64,000 bases of DNA from Sanghuangporus weigelae. Lineage: Eukaryota > Basidiomycota > Agaricomycetes > Hymenochaetales > Hymenochaetaceae. The stretch lies in the NCBI GenBank assembly GCA_033182465.1, contig CP137321.1, positions 2,542,001-2,606,000 on the forward strand, in the 5' to 3' direction. A program made the translations under genes and the position numbers. Shown here piece by piece: positions 29,320 to 37,744 of this stretch (position 1 is the first letter of the stretch; each line of letters begins with the position of its first letter). Below the pieces are notes generated by a model. That model did no database searches. It had not been told where the DNA came from and saw only the letters and a list, made by a program, of their open reading frames with translations.

Positions 29320-30230
29320 ATTCTACAACGAGCTGCGCGTTGCACCCGAAGAGCATCCGGTGCTGCTTACTGAGGCACCCTTGAACCCAAAGATGAACAG
29401 AGAGAAGATGACCCAGGTCATGTTTGAGACGTTCAATGCTCCGGCCTTCTACGTTCAAGTCCAGGCTGTGCTTTCTCTGTACGCATCCGGTCGCACCACT
29501 GGTATCGTTCTCGATTCGGGCGATGGCGTCTCTCATACGGTCCCGATTTATGAAGGCTTCTCCCTTCCGCATGCGATTCTGCGTATGGACCTGGCGGGAA
29601 GAGATCTAACAGATTATATGATGAAGATATTGACTGAACGCGGTTACTCGTTCACCACCTCCGCAGAACGCGAGATCGTGCGTGATATCAAGGAAAAGCT
29701 GTGCTATGTCGCGTTGGACTTTGAGCAGGAGCTAGAGATTGCTGCGCGTTCTTCGCAGGTCGAGAAGAGTTACGAGTTGCCGGATGGACAAGTCATTACT
29801 CTCGGTAACGAGCGGTCAGTGAAACTATTTCCTCAGATATCAGTATACTGAAATACACGCCAGTTTCCGTACTCCTGAAGCCATGTTCCAGCCATCCTTC
29901 CTCGGTCTCGAGGCAACGGGTATTCATGAGACGACATACAACTCGATCTACAAGTGCGACCTCGATATCCGTCGCGACCTTTACAGCAACATCGTGCTCT
30001 CCGGTGGCACCACAATGTTCCCCGGCATCGCCGACCGTATGCAGAAGGAACTCACTTCACTGGCGCCGAGCTCGATGAAAGTCAAGATTGTCGCTCCGCC
30101 GGAACGCAAGTACTCGGTCTGGATTGGAGGTTCGATCTTGGCGTCGTTGAGTACGTTCCAGAATATGTGGTGCTCCAAGCAGGAGTACGATGAATCCGGC
30201 CCGGGAATCGTCCACCGCAAGTGCTTTTAA
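28786..30230 (+). CDS. Actin A
   Basis: Conventional actin, the ATP-binding subunit of F-actin. Seven exons: 28786-28809, 28861-28897, 28949-28954, 29005-29032, 29089-29157, 29218-29814, 29864-30230. They sum to 1,128 nt, exactly 375 residues plus stop. Exon 3 is a 6-nt microexon (TTGCTG) that completes Phe21-Ala22-Gly23. Hallmarks: [20 protein letters not shown] (phosphate loop 1), [10 protein letters not shown] (phosphate loop 2), [10 protein letters not shown] and the C-terminus [10 protein letters not shown]. Residue 40 is Gln where the other two copies and canonical actin have His, and residue 43 is Ile; both are in the DNase-I loop used in filament contacts. It is very close to actin C elsewhere, so both probably serve as general actin. 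Confidence 0.98.
28949..28954 (+). other. 6-nt microexon of actin A
   Basis: TTGCTG between intron 28898-28948 (ending AATAG) and intron 28955-29004 (starting GTAAAC). It is required to read G-F-A-G-D and is conserved in position in actins B and C. Confidence 0.93.
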
Positions 30231-30340
30231 GAATGGTTGATTAAAATGGAACACCAAGAATTGTACCTGCGCATGTTCTATGAAATGAGATCTATTGTCA
30301 AGTGCAATTATTAGTGTGGTAAACACCCATTGAAGGTACT

Positions 30341-30443
30341 GCTTCAATAGCTCAGTTGGCTAGAGCGCCAGTCTCATACTTTGTTTGAGTCTCCATATGG
30401 AGATACAATCTGGAGGTCGCAAGTTCGAGCCTTGCTTGGAGCA
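30341..30443 (+). tRNA. tRNA-Met (CAT), elongator, with 29-nt intron
   Basis: The acceptor stem GCTTCAA pairs with TTGGAGC, followed by discriminator A (30443). The D-arm is GCTC-AGTTGGCTA-GAGC. The anticodon CAT is at 30375-30377, and an intron lies after position 37 (30379-30407). The T-arm GCAAG-TTCGAGC-CTTGC includes the B box GGTTCGA-like sequence GTTCGAGC. The anticodon stem shows one T-T mismatch at its base near the loop. It is transcribed by Pol III and lies 110 bp past the actin A stop. The D-arm and acceptor fit elongator better than initiator Met (no A1-U72 pair). Confidence 0.88.
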
Positions 30444-30447
30444 CTTG

Positions 30448-30487
30448 AACCATGAATTCACAAATTCATGGTTTTTTTTTCTTTTTT
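30448..30487 (+). terminator. Hairpin plus T-run (Pol III terminator) after tRNA-Met
   Basis: A perfect 11-bp inverted repeat (AACCATGAATT, loop CACA, AATTCATGGTT; 30448-30473) runs straight into a T-tract (30472-30480, then C and six more T). The T-run is the expected Pol III terminator. The hairpin is an extra feature not normally needed. Confidence 0.75.
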
Positions 30488-30900
30488 AGGCCCTGATCGG
30501 TAAAAAAATAACGGGCGGATAACTGGATAACGAGATAACGACGTGAGATCCGGCATTTCCCCTCGTTATTTGTTTCTATTTGTTCAGTTGGTGTAATCAT
30601 CACAATACCGGTACCAAAATGGCGGGGATCTGCCTCTTACTATAAATCATAGAGGAGAAATAAGCTGAGTTTGACTTGCATGCTGACAGAGTAAAGTTGC
30701 ACTTACAAATACCAAGTAATTCGAAGTCACCATCAGTCATTGGTACGCGTAACTTCTAAATGTGGCGTCGATCACGTTTGTAATCCAGTGTTCAGCAGAT
30801 GCCGAGTGGTGCCGACTACATTACCTCACAACAGGGAGATCTCACTTTTTGGGAAAAGCTATCCGCCGTTATTTTTTTACCGATCACGATCAGGGCCTTA
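30486..30900. mobile_element. PIF/Harbinger-like MITE with TTA target duplication
   Basis: A 409-bp non-coding element (30489-30897) bounded by ~33-bp terminal inverted repeats. The left end starts GGCCCTGATCGG and continues TAAAAAAATAACGGGCGGAT. The right end, read on the minus strand, starts GGCCCTGATCG, has a 6-bp insertion (TGATCG repeat), then GGTAAAAAAATAACGGCGGA. A direct repeat TTA flanks it (30486-30488 and 30898-30900). A GG(G/C)CC-type terminus with a 3-bp TTA/TWA duplication is typical of PIF/Harbinger (Tourist-like) MITEs. No transposase is present, so it would move only in trans. The TIR similarity extends weakly inward (GTGAGATC on both arms). Confidence 0.82.
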
Positions 30901-31353
30901 GTCGTCAAAAATGTTACAATGATTTGAAATTTCCTTTTCAGCAGTCAGTATTATATATGACTATCGCATATCATTTGTTTTCTCTCGAGATCTCAACTGC
31001 AGTATTTCTGATAGTGAAGAGTGCTTCTATTCAGACTATCTATAAATGCATCTGGTAAAAGAAGGAAGGCTCAGAATAGTCGCTATTCAGTATCGCCGCC
31101 ACTGAGGATTGTACGGTGTGGCGAGCGAGCGATCTCCGAGTTCAAGGTGCGTAAGATGGACATCGATTGTTTCAGAGCTTGCTCACTTTGCTTTTTTATG
31201 GTTTGTGCGCCCTTCTCGCCACATCCCATCAAATGCAAATTTCGCCGTTGGTGCACGCTCATATATATGGCGAGAGGGGACGGAGGTAATACTTGCTTCA
31301 CCTTGCTTTGCTTTACTTCACGACGCTGCTGTTGAGAGTGAACGACGAACACG
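30901..31353. promoter_or_regulatory. Actin B upstream region
   Basis: About 450 bp between the MITE and the actin B start. A TATA box (TATATATG, 31262-31269) lies 92 bp before the ATG. No gene is supported. Confidence 0.55.
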
Positions 31354-32830
31354 ATGGATGGAGAAATTCCTGCTATCGTGAGTGAGCGACCGAGTTGAAC
31401 GTGCATGAGGTAGTGGGCTGACAGCGATGCTGTTTCGTAGGTACTTGACAACGGCTCTGGGATGTGCAAGGCTGGATGTGAGTGATCGCTCTTCTTTTGT
31501 ACGATTCCCGTGGATAAGTTCTTATACACGAATACTTGTCTAGTCGCTGGTGACTATGTTTCGAGAATGTTTGGCTTGGCCACGTCCTGATCTTTATCTT
31601 TCTAGGGGATGACGCTCCTCGATCCGTATTCCCGTGAGTGTTGGATTCCAACGGTATAGGTGATAAACTGACCGATGAGAGTAGGTCGATTATCGGTCGA
31701 CCTCGTCACAACGGAGTCATGATCGGGATGGGCACGAAAGACTGCTTCGTCGGGTGCGTTCGTCATCCTTCTCTTCTTCCCAATTGCATTCTTAACTCAT
31801 AGCACATTGAATCTCAGCGACGAAGCCCAATCCAAACGAGGTGTCCTGTCGCTCAAGTATCCACTGGAGCACGGAATCGTGACCAGCTGGGATGACATGG
31901 AGAAAATCTGGCACCACACGTTCTACAACGAGCTCCGAGTCGCACCAGAAGAGCGACCCATCCTCATGACTGAAGCTCCATTGAACCCAAGGACGAATAG
32001 AGAGAAGATGACGCAGATCATGTTTGAGACGTTCAATTCTCCTGCGTTCTATGTTTCCATTCAGGCTGTGCTTTCGTTGTATGCTGCTGGGCGGACGACA
32101 GGGATCGTATTGGACTCGGGGGATGGCGTTACACATACTGTCCCGGTATACGAAGGATTTTCTTTGCCGCATGCGATTCTGCGAATGGACCTTGCTGGGA
32201 GGGATTTGACGGATTATCTGAGCAAGATGCTTTTGGAGCGTGGGCTTAATTTTACTACGTCGGCTGAGAGGGAGATTGCGAGGGATATTAAGGAGAAGAT
32301 GTGTTATGTGGCGTTGGATTTTGAGAAAGAGCTCGAAACGGCTACGACGGCATCTACTATTGATAAGACGTATGAGCTTCCGGACGGACGGACTGTCACG
32401 ATTGGAGATGAGAGGCGAGTCGACAACTCCTTTGATTTATACAGATGACTAGATTCCAGATAGATTCCGCACTCCCGAGGCACTGTTTGATCCATCAGTC
32501 CTGGGACACGAATTCCCGGGGATCCACAGAACGACATACAACTCGATAACGAAGTGCGATGTCGACGTGCGTCGAGACCTTTTCGGCAATGTAGTCCTCT
32601 CCGGCGGTTCCTCAATGTATCCTGGGCTCGCAGAACGAATGACGAAGGAACTCGGCGCGTTAGCGTCTTCGTCCATCAAAGTCAAGATTGTCGCGCCTCC
32701 TGAGCGCAAGTATTCTGTTTGGATTGGCGGTTCGATCCTTGCATCTCTGAGCACGTTCCAGAATATGTGGATCTCGAAGCAGGAGTACGACGAGTCTGGA
32801 CCGGGTATCGTGCATCGCAAGTGTCTATAA
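31354..32830 (+). CDS. Actin B, divergent conventional actin
   Basis: Seven exons: 31354-31377, 31441-31477, 31544-31549, 31606-31633, 31685-31753, 31818-32414, 32464-32830. These are the same lengths as in actins A and C, giving 375 residues. The microexon is TCGCTG. Hallmarks [18 protein letters not shown] and [10 protein letters not shown] are intact, so it should bind ATP. It differs from the other two at many sites: [11 protein letters not shown] start, DNase-I loop [14 protein letters not shown] (Asn41, Thr49, Cys52, Phe53), [33 protein letters not shown] and C-terminal KCL instead of KCF. The last intron (32415-32463) begins GCGAGT, a GC-AG intron. It is probably a functional paralog with a special role; an actin-related protein is excluded by its length and identity. 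Confidence 0.97.
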
Positions 32831-32965
32831 TCGCAGTAGATTGTTAATCAGTATGAACATTTAGAGGTTTCTTCTATGCTCACCTATGTTGATGTTTTCT
32901 ATGGATACCACATCTGTATATTATATCAGTGTCTCGTAATATTTTATTTGAACTCGGTGATGCGG

Positions 32966-33734
32966 CTAGGACATGACGCTCTTCATTGCTACAAAGCTTG
33001 TAACGAGTTCGTCTACGACAGCGTTTTGTTTCGATCGGTTTTTCTCTAGAGCCGTAACAGCTGATTCTCCATTCAGTTTATAGTACTATAATCGATGAAT
33101 CAGCGAGGACCATAATCTGATAACCCGCACATTCTCACCTTCTTGACTGCGGCCCAATCCGTTATGTCGGATAGCGTCTCTATAGGGACCAGATCGCCTT
33201 CTACCACGCTCTTCATCTGACTTTCGACTTCGCTAGCTGGTACAGCTTGTTGACCGACGCGGACAACAAGAAGAGAGTTTGAGTTATCGGACACGCCGAA
33301 TCGACGGAGTGCCTCTGTGATCTGGAATCATTGTCAAACAAAGGCAGCAATTGAATGCGGGGGAATATTCACATTATTTGTGGGATTCAAGCTCCAGATG
33401 ATTTCCGAATGGACCGTCTTCGTCTTGAGAGCATTCTGAGCATCTGCGAGCATAGATTGATAGACCGCAGTCTGCAGATGAAGTCTGCTAGTAACCTATA
33501 CATCGCATATCGTATCAAGTTATGTAAATTCGTGTTGAACACGAGACATACTAGTTTTGCCTCGATGAAGGCAAAATTGATTGCCTCCCGTTCGGCCTCT
33601 CCTTCTGGTCCTTCCGTCGTTGCTGCTTTTACAATTCGCGATCGGAGTTCAGCAGCATTTTTTACAGATGCAAAAAGAGCTATGTGAACAGATGAAATGC
33701 GATTTGGAGAGTGATTATAAACGAATGTCTCCAT
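32966..33734 (-). CDS. CGI121: EKC/KEOPS complex subunit CGI121
   Basis: Subunit (TPRKB/Cgi121) of the KEOPS complex that makes t6A on tRNAs and affects telomeres; it binds Bud32 and tRNA. Start METFVYNHSPNRISSVHIAL at 33734. Then FASVKNAAELRSRIVKA and INFAFIEAKL|VTSRLHLQTAVYQ across an intron. Next is EIIWSLNPTNN|ITEALRRFGVSD, then DLVPIETLSDITDWAAVKK and, after a last intron, YYKLNGESAVTALEKNRSKQ and a C-terminus ending SVMS at 32966. All match family order. The upstream Met of MPSCPLLPRK is less likely. It is divergent from the PDI-like gene, with 136 bp between starts. Confidence 0.87.
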
Positions 33735-33870
33735 TTTTCTGGGCAGCAGAGGACATGAAGGCAAGAAACAAAGACGCGATCACCAAGCCGGGGGTGATGC
33801 TGACACGACACGACACGACATCACAGCCGCTCATCGCTCGCTGACTTGACTATCTTCCTCAACGACCACC

Positions 33871-36134
33871 ATGTATTTGCTGGGCTTGTTGGCAAAATTG
33901 CCGACGAGCTTGCTCGTCACCTCGCTCGCGCTGGCTGCGAGCGCATTGCCTGTCGAGTCTGTAGAGCTCAAGATGCTTACACCAGCTGATTTCGACTCAA
34001 CAGTTGCTCAGGGCGTCTGGTACGTGTCCGCGTCACTGAGACCGCAAAACACGGAGGCAGCTAAGATAATAAATACTCTATCAGGTTTATTGAACATTTC
34101 TCTCCTTATTGTCATCATTGCCGAGCGTTTGCTCCAACATGGGAGAAACTCGTTCAACATTATGAGTCCATGGATGATCCTGGTGTCCACCTCGCTCAGA
34201 TCGACTGCGCCGCCAACGGAGGTACGCAATGTCGCTTTTCTAGCCTGTCTGACTTCTGAATATGCACTCTTTCTGTTTCATAGATCTATGTCATTCGCAC
34301 GGCGTAACTGGCTATCCTCAAATGAACATGTACAAGAACGGTGAAATGACCGAGCAATTCAAGGGTGCTCGAGAATGGGACAGCCTCGTATCTTTCATCA
34401 ACAAACATGCAGTCCTTACATCGTCAAAGCCTCAGCCTCAAGATGACTCTCTAGCGCAAGAGCAACAAAAGTCACTCCCGAATCCAGAAGGAATGGTCAA
34501 GGCCCTGGACCCTACATCATTCTACTCGTTCCTTGACGAAGGCCCAGCGTTCATCAAGTTTTACGCTCCTTGGTGTGGACATTGCAAGAAGCTCGCGCCT
34601 GTATGGACTCAGCTTGCTGCTCAGCTCCGGAATAAGCTGAATATCGGCGAAGTTAACTGTGATGTGTATAACGACCTTTGCAGCGGACAGGATGTCAAAG
34701 GATTCCCGATGCTTTTCTTTTATAGTGGTGGAAATGGACCGAATTTTCATAAGACGGAGTATACAAGTGGGCGAAAACTTGAGCAGCTCAGACGGTTCGC
34801 TGAGATGGCTGTTGCTCCGTAAGTTCATCGCTAGTTAGAAGCGCTCTCTTCTACATTCTGACGTGCGACACTTCTCAGTCCTTTACAGGAGATAGATTCG
34901 GAAGCAGAATATGAACACTTCGTGAAAGAATACCCTGTTCTTTATCTCTTCCTCCACTCGTCCGATGACGAGCAAGCTTTGGTACGGAATTCCGTTTCTA
35001 TTTTTGTTACAAAGATACTGACTACGTATCCAGACTGAGCTCAGAGAAGCCTCGCACATTCTCCTCGGCTCACCTAAAATTTTCGCCTCCTCGAACGCCG
35101 AACTCCGTCGTCACTTCTCTCTCCCATCAGCCTTCTCTTCCGTCCCAGTACTCCTCGCGATCAAAGACGAGGTCCCATACGCTTATACGTCCCTCTTCGC
35201 GTTCTCCCCTTCATCACCTTCCCCATCTATAGCAAAATCAAAAGTTGCTAAAGAGAAAGAAGCTCTGAAAGAGTGGCTCTTACACAACCGTGTACCGAGT
35301 GCTGTCGCACTTAATCAGGAAACATTCCAGGATGTGATGAGTGCCCAACATCATCCGATCGTTGTAATCGCCGCTGTACAACCGAGTCATGAGTTTACGG
35401 CTCCTGAGAAGATGAGAGAGGTTGCGAGGGAATGGAGAAGTATGTTGGATAGAGAGAAGGTTGATAGTATCGTTCGTGCCGAAGATGGGAGTGGGAAGGA
35501 GAAGGAGAAAGAGAAGGGAAGGATGAAAGCGAGGGATGTGGTATTTACGTGGATGGATGCGGAGAAGTGGGGCAGTTGGATGAAGAGTATGTATGGAATC
35601 AAAGCTGGGAGCAGTGCTGAACCAAGCGTTGTCATTGCTGATCACTACGTACGTCTTCTCTCATCTCCTGATCCATTCCTTGCTGACAAGGAATTCTTTT
35701 AGCAACTAATCTACTATGACACCAACGCAAAGGGCAATAAGATTGCATTTGACACCCAGAGCATCTCAGAAGCAGTCAAGGACGTCCTCGCAGGCAAAGT
35801 CTCGTATAAGAACTCAGAAAACATCCTTGAACGGATGGTTCGGGTAGGTTCCTCTTTTTTTTCTCTTACACATTTTCAAACGACTTTACTGACTTGCTCT
35901 CAAATCATCCCCTCACAGCGTCTTGAGAACCTCTTCACCTACTTCACAGAAAGCGTCGCCGCCCACCCGTACCGCACAGTCTTCTTCGTCACAATCTTCT
36001 TCGTCGCTTTCGTCTTGTTCCTCAGGCGAATTATGCAAGACGACATCTCGGCCATCCAAGCGCAGTCGTATTCGAATAGCAAGTATGTGGAGTACGCAAG
36101 ATTGACGAAAGAGCCTGGGAGGTTGGATTAGCTC
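33871..36134 (+). CDS. Membrane-anchored protein disulfide isomerase-like protein
   Basis: ER thioredoxin-family protein resembling TMX3-type PDIs. A signal peptide (MYLLGLLAKLPTSLLVTSLA) precedes thioredoxin domain 1, whose active site is PYCHHCRAFAPTW (CHHC). Domain 2 has the classic FYAPWCGHCKKLAPVW (CGHC). Inactive thioredoxin-like regions follow (residues ~270-520). One membrane span near the C-terminus (TVFFVTIFFVAFVLFLRRIM) leaves a short cytosolic tail SKYVEYARLTKEPGRLD with no HDEL. It probably catalyses or isomerises disulfides in client proteins. About five introns are present; the first interrupts the codon before FIEHFSPYCHHC. Confidence 0.87.
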
Positions 36135-37744
36135 GGAGTAGTGATCTATTTAAGGGGAAAAGGCTAGATTGATTTTTTTTTTTTTCGGATTGGTTTAGTT
36201 ATTTGATATTGTCTTCGGTTTGCTTTGGATTGATTGGATTGACTGGTATAACATGCAGTCATACATGTACGGTGCAGACGTAGGCATTTCGTTTTTTTGT
36301 ATCACTCAGATAATACAAACTGAAGTCCAGCTCGTTATAATAGTACCGCAGCATCACAAATCGGTGTGTAGCAACATGTTCTCCACCCTGCTGTTTATGA
36401 TTTTGCTTTTTTTCCCCTTTGTGTAAGTATGTTGCTCAGTACTGGTATTTTGGTAGAACAGATATGCGCTTAAAGATGGAGCCGCCTCGCCTATTCTGCT
36501 TTCGAATATGAATATTCAGAATCCTCTATTTGTGCATTCCCTCAAAATCTCCTCCCACTCATCTGTCTCATTGTCCAGCATGTCGTCATCCATCCGTATC
36601 CTGGCACACTAACTCTGGCTTCTGATCCAGCTCCAAAACGCATCATCCTTACCACCTCCTGAAGCGGAAAATTTGCGTTCTTCGCCAATCCCGTCAGACT
36701 CCACCTTATCCTTAACTTAACGATTCCTTCGTCTTCGACGACGTATTTAAGAGTTCCCGCCCTTGAGAGCTTCGGGTCCGTTCTCGCCGTAAAGGCAACC
36801 ACCACATCCGTCTCAAACCAGAATATTCAATGGCAGAGTATAGCCCAAATATGGCCTATTCACAAATATAAGAGAAATTTTTAGTATTTCTCAGACTGTA
36901 GAGCCAAAGATATGGCCAAGGAAAATGAACATATTGAGAAAAACATACAAAATAGTTCTCCTTTTGCGCTCAATTTGAACTGATTTCTCTTCGTTCTCAT
37001 CCCATGATATCCTAAATCTATACTGAAGTGAAGTTTATCAACTTGGCTTATGAGAAATGTTCAAGCCGAATACTTTCACTACCGCGACGCTTCCGCATTT
37101 TAGTTTAGAAAATCTTTCTTTCTCCTCGTCATGTAAGCATGTTATACAAATACATTTGAATATCTGAAAGTGAAGAAAGAAAAAGAGAAAAATGGCAACT
37201 ATATATACGATGATGAGCTCGTCATGCCAGGTATCCTGCCTCTGCATTAAAAGGAATTCGCAGTCGTTGTACGTGTAAGAAGATAAAGACAAGACATAGA
37301 AGGAAAGGGAAAAGGAGTCCGCTCGGTACGTCTATGAAGTTTGGTTGGTTTGTTGGTGACCGAGCAATTCGTATACTACAGTAGATGGATAGGATGGATG
37401 AAGACAGTTTACACAGACGCAAGAATGGATGGACGGATGCGCATGGTGTAGAGCAGGATGGCCTAGGAAAATTATATAGTGCCATGATTTGGTTTGGAGT
37501 GCAGAGCGAGAGAGTGAGAAAAACAAGAAAAGAGAAATAAAACCATCAAGAAGGCCGTAAGGAAGAATCAAATCATTGAAGCAAATAATGCAAGGCGAAT
37601 TCTGAAGGTCGAAAGGTTTTTGGAAGCGGAATGATTGAAAGAGCAGATGTAGACGGATACGCGCACGTGAGATCCGTAATGCATAGGACGCGTAGAATAG
37701 GTCTAACGGCGAAATGGGAGCGGGAGCCAATTGGGATAGATCGA
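36135..37744. other. Long AT-rich spacer PDI-like/PPR
   Basis: A 1.6-kb convergent spacer. It holds a poly-T run near 36172-36186, an AT-rich stretch at 36837-37020 and one possible gene relic (36542-36805, listed separately). Nothing else is supported. Confidence 0.5.
36542..36829 (-). pseudogene. Possible relic of a SnoaL/NTF2-like protein gene
   Basis: A minus-strand frame reads FETDVVVAFTARTDPKLS, AGTLKYVVEDEGIVKLRIRW and SLTGLAKNANFPLQEVVRM with good protein-like composition. This alternation resembles the last beta-strands of SnoaL/NTF2-like proteins. The downstream part drifts into unlikely sequence (GYGWMTTCWTMRQ). Upstream is AT-rich and non-coding, with no plausible first exon. I read it as a truncated remnant, but a short real gene is possible. 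Confidence 0.3.
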
